This document shows, piece after piece, positions 29,690 to 38,677 of a stretch of DNA of 64,000 bases (the first letter of the stretch is position 1; every line of letters starts with the position of its first letter). The translations under genes were made by a program, and so were the position numbers. Source of the stretch: Rhizobium sullae. Its GTDB lineage: Bacteria; Pseudomonadota; Alphaproteobacteria; Rhizobiales; Rhizobiaceae. The notes under the pieces were generated by a model. It saw only the letters and a program-made list of their open reading frames with translations. It ran no database searches and had not been told where the DNA came from. The stretch is from positions 496,001 through 560,000 of the forward strand of contig NZ_CP104144.1 of assembly GCF_025200715.1 (NCBI RefSeq), written 5' to 3'.

Positions 29690-31045
29690 TTGAAGAGACC
29701 TGCCTTGGCCAGCCCATCCTCCTTCGCCGCCCTTTCCGCAAAGATTAAAAACCGCTCGGCCCGTGCGGGCATCATCGGACTTGGCTATGTCGGCCTGCCG
29801 CTGGCGATTGCGATTGCAAGGAGCGGCTTTGCCGTTGTCGGCTTCGATATCGATCCGAAGAAGATCGTGGCGCTCGACGCCCGCAAATCCTATATCGACG
29901 CGGTGGCCGACGATGCGTTGAACACGGAGGCGGAGGCAGGCCGCTTTTCAGCGACGGCGGACTTTGCGGGCCTCCAGGCTTGCGACATCGTCATCATCTG
30001 CGTGCCGACGCCACTCACGAAGCATCGCGATCCCGATCTTTCCTATGTCGAGGCGACGTCACGCTCGATCGCAGAGCATCTTCGTGCTGGCCAACTCGTG
30101 GTGCTGGAATCGACGACCTATCCTGGTACGACGGACGATATCGTGAAGGTGATCCTTGAAAAGACGGGACTGAGATCCGGCGTGGATTTCTTCATCGGCT
30201 TCTCACCAGAGCGCGAGGACCCCGGCAACCAGCACTATCATACCGCAACCATTCCGAAGGTTGTCGCCGGCGATGGGCCGGAAGCGCTGGAACTGATGAA
30301 AGCCTTCTATGGTGCGGCGGTAACAACCATCGTTCCGGTGTCCTCTAACGCGACTGCCGAAGCGGTAAAGCTTACGGAGAACATCTTTCGTTCGGTCAAT
30401 ATCGCGCTCGTCAACGAGCTGAAGACCGTCTATGCGGCGATGGGTATTGACGTCTGGGAAGTGATCGACGCGGCCAAGACCAAGCCGTTCGGCTATATGC
30501 CGTTCTATCCGGGGCCGGGGCTCGGCGGCCACTGCATTCCGATCGATCCGTTTTATCTGACGTGGAAATCCCGCGAATACGAACTGCCGACGCGCTTCAT
30601 CGAACTTGCAGGCGAGATCAATTCGGCAATGCCGCGCTATGTCGTCGGTAAGCTTGCAGAAGCACTCGATATCCGCGCCGGAAAAGCGCTCAGCCGCAGC
30701 AAGGTTTTGGTCCTTGGTCTTGCCTACAAGAAGAATGTCGCGGACATCCGCGAGAGCCCGTCGCTGCGCCTGATCGAAATCATCGAGGAGCGCGGCGGCA
30801 GGGCGGATTATCATGATCCTTTCGTTGCCGAAATTCCGTCGACCCGCGAATATCAGGAGCTGAAGGGCCGGAAGTCCGTGGCGCTGACGCAGGAAGCCGT
30901 GGCGGGTTACGACGCGGTTCTGGTTGCAACCGATCACGATCAGGTCGATTACGCCGCGCTTGTCAAAGATGCACCGCTGATCGTCGACACGCGCAACGTC
31001 TTTACGCGGCTCGGCCTTTCGGCACAGCACGTCATCAAGGCGTGA
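29690..31045 (+). CDS. UDP-sugar (N-acetylhexosamine-type) 6-dehydrogenase
   Basis: 451 residues with NAD-binding GIIGLGYVGLPLA (28-40), the central domain, and the catalytic Cys282 in GLGGHCIPIDP. This is the nucleotide-sugar dehydrogenase family with WbpA and TviB. It oxidises the C6 hydroxyl of a UDP-sugar to a uronic acid for polysaccharide synthesis. No ATG is available. TTG 29690 opens the frame, and TTG 29705 with GAAGAG 7 bases upstream is an equally good start. The gene ends 11 bases inside the convergent DUF3095 gene. It is a likely supplier of an acidic sugar for surface glycans, but the exact substrate is not decided by the sequence. Confidence 0.9.
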   Translation: MKRPALASPSSFAALSAKIKNRSARAGIIGLGYVGLPLAIAIARSGFAVVGFDIDPKKIVALDARKSYIDAVADDALNTEAEAGRFSATADFAGLQACDIVIICVPTPLTKHRDPDLSYVEATSRSIAEHLRAGQLVVLESTTYPGTTDDIVKVILEKTGLRSGVDFFIGFSPEREDPGNQHYHTATIPKVVAGDGPEALELMKAFYGAAVTTIVPVSSNATAEAVKLTENIFRSVNIALVNELKTVYAAMGIDVWEVIDAAKTKPFGYMPFYPGPGLGGHCIPIDPFYLTWKSREYELPTRFIELAGEINSAMPRYVVGKLAEALDIRAGKALSRSKVLVLGLAYKKNVADIRESPSLRLIEIIEERGGRADYHDPFVAEIPSTREYQELKGRKSVALTQEAVAGYDAVLVATDHDQVDYAALVKDAPLIVDTRNVFTRLGLSAQHVIKA

Positions 31046-32210
31046 CGTTTATCGCAGATAGCGTCTTGCCGGTGATTTTGCTGGCGGCAACGGCATAGCC
31101 GCCGCTTGCGCCGTCGATGAAGTGCATGTGATCGCGCGAAAGCGGTGTCGGCACGAAACAGGTCATCAGCGCCGATTCTTGCCGATGCAGTCCATAACGG
31201 GCGATCCCCTTGGCCCGCGCTTCATCGAGCAGCTTTTCGATCCGCTTCAGCCGTGCGGCATCCACATCGATCGTCATCTTCAGGCCGTCGTCGAATTTGC
31301 GGAAATCCGAGTTTCCGGCAACATCCTCCTTGTAGCGCCGGGCGTCGAATTTGCCGAGCGGCATACCGATTTTGTAGAGCGCGGCCAAGAGAGCGAGCTG
31401 CAGCATGATGAAGAGCTTTGTAAGAAAACGCTTTCCCTTTGGCGCGGCCACCTTTACTTCGCGATCAATGCCTTTCATCGAGAAGGAGAGCTTCGGACCT
31501 TCCGGAGGTATCGGATGGCCGCCACGACCCTGCTCGGCGGCAATCGCGACGATTGTCGTGACCAATTGCTGAAACTCCGCTCCTACTCCCATTGCGCCAG
31601 GCACGGCAATGATGGAGACGATTTCTCCATAGTTCGATGAGATCGGGTTCCAACGGCAGGAGAGCCCGGCGAGATTCGGCCGGCTACCTGGTGCTGCGCG
31701 TGCAACGGCGTAATTGCCGTCCTTCATCTGCCGTTCGGCCCAGCTGTTGCCGCCCCCCGAAAACATCGCGTAGGTAACGTAGGGGCTCGCGGAATAGCGG
31801 GCGATCATCACATCGAGACCCTCGCGGCGGATATCGGCAAGCGGCACGACGGCGGCGCGGAGCGTGAAACCGAGATCCTCCTCGACCCAGATCTGCACGG
31901 CCGCGAGCGCATCGCGCGCAATCTGTTCGAGGGATCCCGGCAAAGCTATGAGCGCCCCATCGCCGCCGAAAACGAAGGGATAATCGCCCTTGCCGACGGC
32001 ATTCAGCACGGCGGAGATAACGGAGGCGCCGGCCATGTTGACGTCCTTGTAGCGGCCGCCTTCGATCGCCTGCGTAGATCCGACGATATCGGCAAGCGCC
32101 AAAATCCAGCCGTCCGGCAGTGGCCGGTAGTTTCCGGCATCGGTCACACCCTCGAAATCGGTGAAGACCGGCACTGTCGCAAAGAATTTCTGATCCGAAA
32201 CGGCATTCAT
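31035..32210 (-). CDS. DUF3095 family protein (cyclase-fold-like)
   Basis: 391 residues of the DUF3095 family. The N-terminal half has the class III cyclase fold pattern, with ALADIVGSTQAI (metal-Asp loop) and VFGGDGALIALP (second metal Asp), but later motifs diverge from true cyclases. A hydrophobic stretch (about 270-290, IMLQLALLAALYKIGM) lies in the second half. Function is undescribed; a nucleotide-binding or cyclase-related role is suggested by the fold only. It overlaps the dehydrogenase end by 11 bases (convergent). Confidence 0.85.
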   Translation of the reverse strand: MNAVSDQKFFATVPVFTDFEGVTDAGNYRPLPDGWILALADIVGSTQAIEGGRYKDVNMAGASVISAVLNAVGKGDYPFVFGGDGALIALPGSLEQIARDALAAVQIWVEEDLGFTLRAAVVPLADIRREGLDVMIARYSASPYVTYAMFSGGGNSWAERQMKDGNYAVARAAPGSRPNLAGLSCRWNPISSNYGEIVSIIAVPGAMGVGAEFQQLVTTIVAIAAEQGRGGHPIPPEGPKLSFSMKGIDREVKVAAPKGKRFLTKLFIMLQLALLAALYKIGMPLGKFDARRYKEDVAGNSDFRKFDDGLKMTIDVDAARLKRIEKLLDEARAKGIARYGLHRQESALMTCFVPTPLSRDHMHFIDGASGGYAVAASKITGKTLSAINVTP

Positions 32211-32333
32211 AATCCAACCTTATCACAGACCCGTATCGCTGCGGCAACGGCATTTTGATTTACGGTGATCGACTTTGCGCGGTTTCATGTGATAGCACCG
32301 GATTGAAAAAAAGAATGACGGACAAGGACATAT

Positions 32334-32813
32334 ATGAGCCGCCTCGACAGCTTCATCCGCCGTTTGACGGCTCAGCGCGATATCCTCAATTCCATCGGCG
32401 CTCTGGTCCAGGATACGGACGGTCCGGTTCTGGAATTCGGCCTCGGAAACGGCCGGACCTATGATCATTTGCGTGAACTTCTCCCGAACCGCCGCATCAT
32501 TGCCTTCGATCGCGAGGTGCACTCCTATTCAGCCTCGACACCGCCTCCGGAGGACATGGTAACGGGCGATATCCGCAAGAGCGGCCCGGCCTTCGTAGGC
32601 ATCGGTGCGGCACTTGCCCATGCCGACATCGGGACCGGCCACGACGAGATCGACGCGGTAACGCTGACCTGGCTGCCGCAGCTGGTGGCCGGCGTTCTTA
32701 AAGCGGGCGGTATCGCCGTCAGCGGCCTGCCGCTCGATTGGCCAGAGCTGGAGCCGCTGCCGCTGCCTGACGGCATCAAGGATGGACGGTATTTTCTCTA
32801 CCGGCGCAAATAG
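32334..32813 (+). CDS. Small class I SAM-dependent methyltransferase
   Basis: 159 residues. Motif I is VLEFGLGNGRTYDHL (about 32-46), followed by IIAFDREVHSY (acidic residue that contacts the ribose). The C-terminal strand AGGIAVSGLPL is kept. The ATG at 32334 has GGACA and AAGGACA upstream. It converges on the FkbM gene end to end (32813/32814) with no gap. The methyl acceptor is unknown. Confidence 0.83.
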   Translation: MSRLDSFIRRLTAQRDILNSIGALVQDTDGPVLEFGLGNGRTYDHLRELLPNRRIIAFDREVHSYSASTPPPEDMVTGDIRKSGPAFVGIGAALAHADIGTGHDEIDAVTLTWLPQLVAGVLKAGGIAVSGLPLDWPELEPLPLPDGIKDGRYFLYRRK

Positions 32814-33692
32814 TCAGGGCAGGAAGAGCACGTCATATTGGTCGATGCCGCCCGGCAGGTCGCGGACCTTCATGTCCTGCTCGCCCACCTCGAAGAAGAC
32901 GATGCAATCCTCGTAGAAGCTTGAAAGCGCTGCTACGAAATCGCGGGTCTGTCCTGGCCCGTAGAAGATCGGCGTGAATTCCATGTAGAGCGGCACGCGC
33001 CGCGACATCAGCGGTGCCATGGAACGGCAGGCGACAGGTTCATAGCCTTCGATGTCCATCCAGACGAGGCCGATGTCGCTCTCATTGAAACCTGCGTGAC
33101 CGATGATATCGCCCACTGGCTTTACCGGAACGCTCACCCTGATATCCGACGAACTTTGGCGAATGGCGCTGCTCTTTCCGTGGTTGTTTGCGTTGAGAAA
33201 GAAATCGATCTCTCCCGCAGTCTCCCCTGCGGCGCAGTTGACGAGCGTGACCTTCTCCTCCAGCCCGTTCTTGCGAATGTTGGTTTCCAGCAGCCGAAAA
33301 TTGCGGGGGTCAGGCTCCACGCTGACGATGTGCGAATAGGCGTTGCTCAGCGCGAAATAGACGGTCTGCGTCCCGATATTGCCGCCGAGTTCAAGCAGGA
33401 CGCCCTCCTTTCGCAACAGGCCGCGTTCACGCAGCGACGCCAGCAGCCGGTCGACGTTCTCGCGTTCGAAATGCCCCTTCCGGAAGACCTTGCGGCCGAT
33501 ATAGTCGGACGGCGAAAAGGTCATCAGATGATCGCCGCCATCAACGGTCATGGAAACTACGCGCGGACCGATATTCTCGATGAGCAGTCGGCGGCCGAAG
33601 CGCGTGTCAAAGAAGCGGCCCGCCAGGGTGTTTCGCACCTTGCGCAGCCGCTTTCGCCAGTATTTTTTTGAACGCCACGTGTTAACGGCCAT
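32814..33692 (-). CDS. FkbM family methyltransferase
   Basis: 292 residues. Motif I is VLLELGGNIGTQTVYFA and motif II is IVSVEPDPRNFRLLETNI, then VTLVNCAAGE and IGLVWMDIEGYE, the FkbM pattern. Members O-methylate sugars of polyketides, LPS or exopolysaccharides. The start at ATG 33692 is supported by GGAAAG 5 bases upstream and overlaps the upstream cyclase stop by 11 bases, so the two are co-transcribed. The longer frame to 33740 has no binding site. Sugar methylation is the likely job given the glycan genes around it. Confidence 0.87.
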   Translation of the reverse strand: MAVNTWRSKKYWRKRLRKVRNTLAGRFFDTRFGRRLLIENIGPRVVSMTVDGGDHLMTFSPSDYIGRKVFRKGHFERENVDRLLASLRERGLLRKEGVLLELGGNIGTQTVYFALSNAYSHIVSVEPDPRNFRLLETNIRKNGLEEKVTLVNCAAGETAGEIDFFLNANNHGKSSAIRQSSSDIRVSVPVKPVGDIIGHAGFNESDIGLVWMDIEGYEPVACRSMAPLMSRRVPLYMEFTPIFYGPGQTRDFVAALSSFYEDCIVFFEVGEQDMKVRDLPGGIDQYDVLFLP

Positions 33693-35409
33693 CAGGCTTT
33701 CCGTTGAGCGGCCTAGCCGCTTGTTCTTTATCGACCACATAGACTTTCAAAGGCAGAGCACGGCCGCGCACGCTGATGTTGCGGCTTTCGATGCCGCGCA
33801 TGTCCGCGCCCGAAAGATCGGCCACCGGCTCGGAAATAACAAGCGCCGCACCGAACTCCTTGGCGGCGCTCTCAAGGCGGCTTGCGACGTTCACCGTGTC
33901 GCCGACGGCGGTCAGATTTCGCACCCTGCCATACCCCATTGTTCCGACGACGGCCGGCCCGAAATGGATTCCGATCGCGATCTGCAGGGGGATCGTCAGT
34001 TCATCGGCGAGTTCGGCACCCAATTTTTCGATTTCGAAGGCGATCGTTTCGGCTGCCTTGAGCGCCTGTCGGCAAGCGTCCTCGGGCGAAGTGCCGATGC
34101 CGAACAGAGCCATGGCGCCGTCGCCGATGAACTTGTCTATCCGTCCGCCTGTCTGTTCCACTGCCTTGCCGACAAGCGCAAAGTAACGATTGAGCAGGAA
34201 AACGATGTCGAAGGGCAGCCGGGTTTCCGTCAGGCTCGTGAAGTTGCGGATGTCGCAGAAAAGCACCGCGATGTCCCGCTCCCGGCCGGGGTTTGTTTCC
34301 TGCGTATTGGCGGGCAGGGAGGTTTCCGTTGCCGGGATCAGGAGCGGTACGACGGTGATGTCGTGGTCCGGGCGGAGCTGACAGGCGAGACGCACGTCCA
34401 GGCCCGCATTGATGCGGTCGAGCGTCTTCTGCTCCAGTTGGTCAGGCTGCGGCAGACGCTCGTAATCGCCGAGAATCTGAACGCGGCAGGTGGAGCACTG
34501 TCCTTTGCCGCCGCAGACCGAGTAATGCGGCAGCCCACCGAGACGGCTTGCCTCAAGCACCGTGAAACCGCGCGGCACCTTGATCGTTTCGCCTCCCGGA
34601 TAATGCACGGCAATCTGGTCGGTACGCTCCTTCCATTTGCGGCGGGTGCGCGCAGCGACGACGGACAAAAGCGTCAGCGAAAAGGAGCCGTAGAGCCCGG
34701 CGCGGATCATTGCGATCTGCCGCTGGGCGTCCGGATCGGAAAAATAACGGGTGTTCAGGTTCTCCTGATAGCGCCCGGTGTCGACAAGACCTTCGTAATC
34801 CGGTTCGGCGATCGTACGGCCCATTTCGATAAAGCCGAGCAGCGAAAGCACCGGCAGCAGGATGGCAAGCGCCAAAAGCAGCGGCGCAAGACCGTCATAC
34901 CAAGGCCGGTAGCGCAGCCAGAAATGCAGGCCGATGCAGCCGTGGATCCAGACGACGACGAGCGCGACTGCCTGCCGGATGCCGTTGCCGAAAGAGAGGA
35001 TCCATAGCTGGCGAACGACCGTTTCGTAGCTGTCGGCATATCTGTAAAGTTCGTGAACGATACGCGTTCCGACCACATGATCGATCAGAAGCAGCGGGAT
35101 CGCGAGGCCGACCACGATCTGCGCCATTTCGCCGTTCGGCATGACCAGGCTGCGGCGCATGTATAACGAGCGAAACACCAGCGTGATGTGAACGAAGATC
35201 GCGCTGTAGAGGATCAACGTGCCGAGCGGATTTCGCCAAAGGGCGACAAACAGCCGGCGGCCATCATCGGCAGCGGCGACGGAAATGAGGCCGAGTGCAT
35301 GGTTCGACAGGTGAAGAACCACGAAAGCGAACATGACAAGGCCCGAGCCGAGCCGCGCGCGCCGGATGTTGCGCTCCGAGAAGATCCCTGTGTGCACGAC
35401 GGTTGCCAT
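33682..35409 (-). CDS. Membrane cytochrome-b-like / [2Fe-2S] ferredoxin / class III adenylate-guanylate cyclase fusion
   Basis: 575 residues in three parts. Residues 20-255 hold about six membrane helices with regularly placed His (33, 37, 74, 111, 120, 156, 162), like a heme-b membrane domain. Residues 266-355 are a plant-type ferredoxin with Cys299, Cys305, Cys308 and Cys343. Residues 378-560 are a class III cyclase with metal Asp386 (FCDIRNFT), Lys426 and Asp430 (DKFIGDGAM) and the Asn/Arg pair in VNVASRLES, so it looks catalytically complete. The layout suggests a redox-sensing cAMP/cGMP synthase. It is co-transcribed with the FkbM gene (11-base overlap). Confidence 0.92.
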   Translation of the reverse strand: MATVVHTGIFSERNIRRARLGSGLVMFAFVVLHLSNHALGLISVAAADDGRRLFVALWRNPLGTLILYSAIFVHITLVFRSLYMRRSLVMPNGEMAQIVVGLAIPLLLIDHVVGTRIVHELYRYADSYETVVRQLWILSFGNGIRQAVALVVVWIHGCIGLHFWLRYRPWYDGLAPLLLALAILLPVLSLLGFIEMGRTIAEPDYEGLVDTGRYQENLNTRYFSDPDAQRQIAMIRAGLYGSFSLTLLSVVAARTRRKWKERTDQIAVHYPGGETIKVPRGFTVLEASRLGGLPHYSVCGGKGQCSTCRVQILGDYERLPQPDQLEQKTLDRINAGLDVRLACQLRPDHDITVVPLLIPATETSLPANTQETNPGRERDIAVLFCDIRNFTSLTETRLPFDIVFLLNRYFALVGKAVEQTGGRIDKFIGDGAMALFGIGTSPEDACRQALKAAETIAFEIEKLGAELADELTIPLQIAIGIHFGPAVVGTMGYGRVRNLTAVGDTVNVASRLESAAKEFGAALVISEPVADLSGADMRGIESRNISVRGRALPLKVYVVDKEQAARPLNGKPDGR

Positions 35410-35505
35410 TCATTCCCGTTCTTGAAGTTCGAATGCTTTTGCTGGGAACCGGTTAACTTTAGATCGACTTGACCTAAATCTGAATCCGCCGCCCGACCGA
35501 AAGGC

Positions 35506-35610
35506 TGGAATGTGATCCGGCGAAAATCACTTCACAGCTTTCAGCATCATGCTCTAGTGATGTTTGGATAAATGCGGAATGCTGTCTTCTCCAGCCGCGA
35601 TCACATTCCA
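35506..35610. repeat. Inverted repeat in divergent intergenic region, REP-like
   Basis: A perfect 12-base inverted repeat, TGGAATGTGATC (35506-35517) and GATCACATTCCA (35599-35610), encloses 81 bases that include GCATCATGCTCTAGTGAT, resembling a sequence I remember as frequent in Rhizobium intergenic regions. It lies in the 302-base gap between the fusion-cyclase gene and the glycosyltransferase gene, which holds no gene. It could be a dispersed repeat or a long hairpin. Confidence 0.6.
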
Positions 35611-35711
35611 TATGTTTATCAGTAACTTTTAAGGAAGCGGACAATAGCGGAAATTTTCGCGATAGGCCGGATGGCTGGTTGGAAACAGTGCGTTCTCAAA
35701 GGAGCGTGCTG

Positions 35712-36800
35712 ATGCGGATTGCATTTTACGCGCCGCTGAAATCTCCTAACCACCCGACACCCTCCGGCGACCGCCTGATGGCACGGCTGCTTGTCAGGGC
35801 GCTGCAACTCGCCGGCCATTCCGTCGAGATCGCCTCCGAGTTCCGCAATTTTGCACCGACCCCCGAGGCGGCAGCGGCGCTTGAGGACGAGCGGCAGGCA
35901 GAACTTCTTCGGCTGAGGAGGGCGTGGCACAACGAGCCAAAACCGCATCTCTGGTTCTGTTATCATCCGTACTACAAATCTCCGGATCCCTTCGGACCGA
36001 TACTCGCGGCGGAATTCGGCATTCCTTATGTCACTGCCGAGACATCCTATTCCCGCAAACGTGACGCCACCGGCTGGGCACCGTCGCAGGCGCTGGTTGC
36101 CGCAGCAATCCGGCAGGCGGCCATTAACATCGCGCTCACGGAACGTGACGAGGCAGGAGTCGGGCAGGCTGTTCCCGAGGCTCGACTTGCCTTAATCAAG
36201 CCGTTCATCGACACGGCGTCTGTCAGGAATATCGATCTGCGGCCGGATTCGAAACGGCTTGTAACGGTCGCCATGATGCGCGCCGGCGACAAGATGGCCA
36301 GCTACACGATGCTGGCCGCGGCGTTGCGGATGATCGAAGAAAAGACCTGGACGCTGGGCATCATTGGCGATGGACCGATGCGGACGGAAGTCGAGGCGCT
36401 GTTTTCGGATTTCCCACCTGGCCGTATCGATTGGCTGGGAGAGCGCAGTGCTGGCGACGTCGCCTGTCTGCTCTGCACATCAGGCCTTTATGTCTGGCCT
36501 GGCTGTGGCGAAGCCTACGGTCTTGCCTATCTGGAAGCTCAGGCGGCCGGTTTGCCGGCGGTGGCGCAGCGAACCGCGGGCGTGCCCGCGGTGATCCAAG
36601 ATGGCGTGACCGGCATATTAACGGCGGATGGCAATGTCGGCGCCTTTGCGGCCGCGATCGACCGGCTGCTGCACGATCCGGCGCGACGCCAGGAGATGGG
36701 GGAAGCGGCGCGGCGTTTCGTGCTGGAAGAGCGATCGTTGGAGATCGCCGCCAGGGAACTGGACGGGATACTGAAAATATACGCAGGAGTTGAACCATGA
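35712..36800 (+). CDS. Glycosyltransferase family 4
   Basis: 362 residues, GT-B fold. The N-terminus is IAFYAPLKSPNHPTPSGDR, typical of a rhizobial GT4 branch. The donor domain contains GIIGDGPMRTEVEALF, YVWPGCGEAYGLAYLEAQAAG (donor-binding Glu region) and a closing DRLLHDP helix. The start at ATG 35712 has AAAGGAG 7 bases upstream. The gene overlaps the following deacetylase gene as ATGA, so the two are coupled. Sugar and acceptor unknown; synthesis of a surface or secreted glycan is likely. Confidence 0.9.
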   Translation: MRIAFYAPLKSPNHPTPSGDRLMARLLVRALQLAGHSVEIASEFRNFAPTPEAAAALEDERQAELLRLRRAWHNEPKPHLWFCYHPYYKSPDPFGPILAAEFGIPYVTAETSYSRKRDATGWAPSQALVAAAIRQAAINIALTERDEAGVGQAVPEARLALIKPFIDTASVRNIDLRPDSKRLVTVAMMRAGDKMASYTMLAAALRMIEEKTWTLGIIGDGPMRTEVEALFSDFPPGRIDWLGERSAGDVACLLCTSGLYVWPGCGEAYGLAYLEAQAAGLPAVAQRTAGVPAVIQDGVTGILTADGNVGAFAAAIDRLLHDPARRQEMGEAARRFVLEERSLEIAARELDGILKIYAGVEP

Positions 36801-37576
36801 GCGGCAATTCGGTCTGGAGACCCCTCCATGAAGAACTTGCGCGCTGGCAGGAGGCTGGAAAAGTGGCCCGCTTCTGGTGGCGCGATGACGATGCGATCGA
36901 GCCGACGGCGGCGCTGGACAGATTGCTCGGCCTTGCAAACGCGCATGAGACGCCGTTGACCGTTGCTGTCGTTCCGGCAAAGACCGGTCCGGCGCTTTCC
37001 GAGCGGCTTTCGGCTGCGAGCGGCGTCAGCGTTGCCGTGCATGGTTGGTCGCATGAGAACCATGCGCCGCCGCAAGAGAAAAAGCAGGAGCTTGGCGGAC
37101 ACCGCCTGGCGGAGGCCGTGCTTGGCGAACTTTATAGCGGCTTTCTGACACTGCAGCGACTGCATCCGGCGCGGTTCATTCCCATGCTGGTGCCGCCGTG
37201 GAACCGCATCGACGGGAGCCTTGTTTCAAAGCTCCCGGCGCTCGGTTTCGAATGCATGTCGGCTTTCGGCCGGGCGGCCGAGGAAGCCTCGATCCCGCTC
37301 CTCAACACCCATATCGACGTCATGGGACGAGGAGCGGACCGAAAGGGGCCGCGCGTCGGAAAGCCGCATGACGAACTTGTAAGCGAACTGGTGACGGAAC
37401 TGCAGGACCGTTTCGAAGGCCGCCACGAACCGGTCGGCTTGCTGACCCATCATCTCGCACATGACGCGACTGCGTGGAAATTTACCGAGGGGTTCCTTGC
37501 AGAAACCGGCGATCACCCGGCGATCGCATGGAAGCCGGCGACTGCCCTTGTGAAAGATCAGATGTCGACAACCTGA
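36797..37576 (+). CDS. Polysaccharide-deacetylase-like protein
   Basis: 259 residues, a NodB-like fold in a divergent form. Metal and catalytic motifs are ARFWWRDDDA (Asp pair), VAVHGWSHENH (His-x3-His type) and LLTHHLAHD near the C-terminus. Family members remove N-acetyl groups from polysaccharides. There is no signal peptide, so the substrate would be cytoplasmic or a lipid-linked precursor. It is coupled to the glycosyltransferase upstream. It overlaps the convergent MBL gene by 19 bases. Confidence 0.85.
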   Translation: MSGNSVWRPLHEELARWQEAGKVARFWWRDDDAIEPTAALDRLLGLANAHETPLTVAVVPAKTGPALSERLSAASGVSVAVHGWSHENHAPPQEKKQELGGHRLAEAVLGELYSGFLTLQRLHPARFIPMLVPPWNRIDGSLVSKLPALGFECMSAFGRAAEEASIPLLNTHIDVMGRGADRKGPRVGKPHDELVSELVTELQDRFEGRHEPVGLLTHHLAHDATAWKFTEGFLAETGDHPAIAWKPATALVKDQMSTT

Positions 37577-38388
37577 TTGTCACGCGCCGCGAACGCGCCG
37601 GGAAACGCCGCCTGGGCATCCTTTTCCATTTTGCCGAGCTGCTCGTCTGTGCGCGACGGCGCATGGTGGAAGAGCGCAAAGCGCTTCGTCCCGGCCATTT
37701 TGGCAAGTTCCGTGCCGTGCTGCCAGGTCGAGTGGCCGAAACCCTTGAAACGCTGCATCTCGTCTTCGTTGTAGGTGCAGTCGTAGATCGCCAGATCCGC
37801 ACCTTTCATCATTTCCAGCGCGACGGGGTCGTGTGTTCCCGGAATGTGTTCGATGTCGAAAACGAGGGCGATTGCGCGGCCCTCCCACTCGATCCGATAG
37901 CCGATTGCGCCACCGGGATGATTGAGCATGTAGGTCTTTATGCGGACGCCGCTATGCGGGGAAAGCGTGTCGCCGGCACGAAAGTCGCGGAAGTTCATCG
38001 TTGCCTGACAGATATCCGTCTTCACCGGGAACCATGGCGGGCTGATGAACTGATCGACCATCTCCTTGGTGCTCATCTTGCCGTTCAGATGGCCGGACCA
38101 GATGTTGACGTTTATCGAGGGATAGTAGATCGCCTTGAAGAAGGGCAGACCGATGATGTGGTCGTAATGACAGTGGCTAAAGAACAGATCGACGTGCGTG
38201 ACGCCTTCATTAAGCATGGCAAACCCCGCCTCGCGCAGGCCGGAGCCTGCATCGAAGATCATCAGGTGGTCGCCGCAGCGGACTTCGATGCAGGAAGTGT
38301 TGCCGCCGTAGCGGTCGAATTCGGGGCCCGATACCGGGATGCTGCCGCGAACGCCCCAAAATTTTACCTGAAACTGATCGTTACTCAT
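37558..38388 (-). CDS. MBL-fold metallo-hydrolase (phosphodiesterase/RNase Z-like branch)
   Basis: 276 residues. The N-terminus VKFWGVRGSIPVSG and the metal motif HCHYDH (72-77) place it in the RNase Z / class II phosphodiesterase-like branch. Further ligands are LNHPGGAIGYR, FDIEH and HHAPSRTD. The branch includes phosphodiesterases, among them enzymes acting on cyclic nucleotides, but also unrelated activities. Because three cyclase-like genes lie within 11 kb, cyclic-nucleotide hydrolysis is an attractive but unproven idea. The start is ATG 38388. Confidence 0.88.
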   Translation of the reverse strand: MSNDQFQVKFWGVRGSIPVSGPEFDRYGGNTSCIEVRCGDHLMIFDAGSGLREAGFAMLNEGVTHVDLFFSHCHYDHIIGLPFFKAIYYPSINVNIWSGHLNGKMSTKEMVDQFISPPWFPVKTDICQATMNFRDFRAGDTLSPHSGVRIKTYMLNHPGGAIGYRIEWEGRAIALVFDIEHIPGTHDPVALEMMKGADLAIYDCTYNEDEMQRFKGFGHSTWQHGTELAKMAGTKRFALFHHAPSRTDEQLGKMEKDAQAAFPGAFAARDNQVVDI

Positions 38389-38677
38389 GGTTCTTCAAAA
38401 TCGGGCTCCCGCGTGGCGCTATCGTAATCATAGTTTAACCCTGATGCGAAGTGCGGAATTCCGCGGGGTTGCCTCTATCCTGCCTATTGTCCCAATCGCT
38501 AGCAGCAGAAGGAGTAGATTTTCCTAAGGCAGCAGTATTTGGATCCGAATGCAGCCGGACATGGTTTGTTTTCCGTAAACGGAAATGCCGGAGTCTGTGA
38601 GGCGGCGGACAGTTCCTGCCATATTAGGTGGCCCTTCCAGGACGAAAATACAATTCTCTGCTTTCCGGCGTCCCTAT

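Noticed and set aside
29472..29693. 73-codon frame before the dehydrogenase
   Set aside because: No domain, no Shine-Dalgarno, and it overlaps the start region of the dehydrogenase.
35511..35532. CRP-like site (TGTGA ... TCAC) near the cyclase gene
   Set aside because: Spacing between the half-sites is 11 bases, not 6, so it does not fit a CRP site.
38570..38585. TTTCCG-TAAA-CGGAAA palindrome after the broken SDR gene
   Set aside because: A six-base stem with no T run on the transcribed strand; too weak to call.
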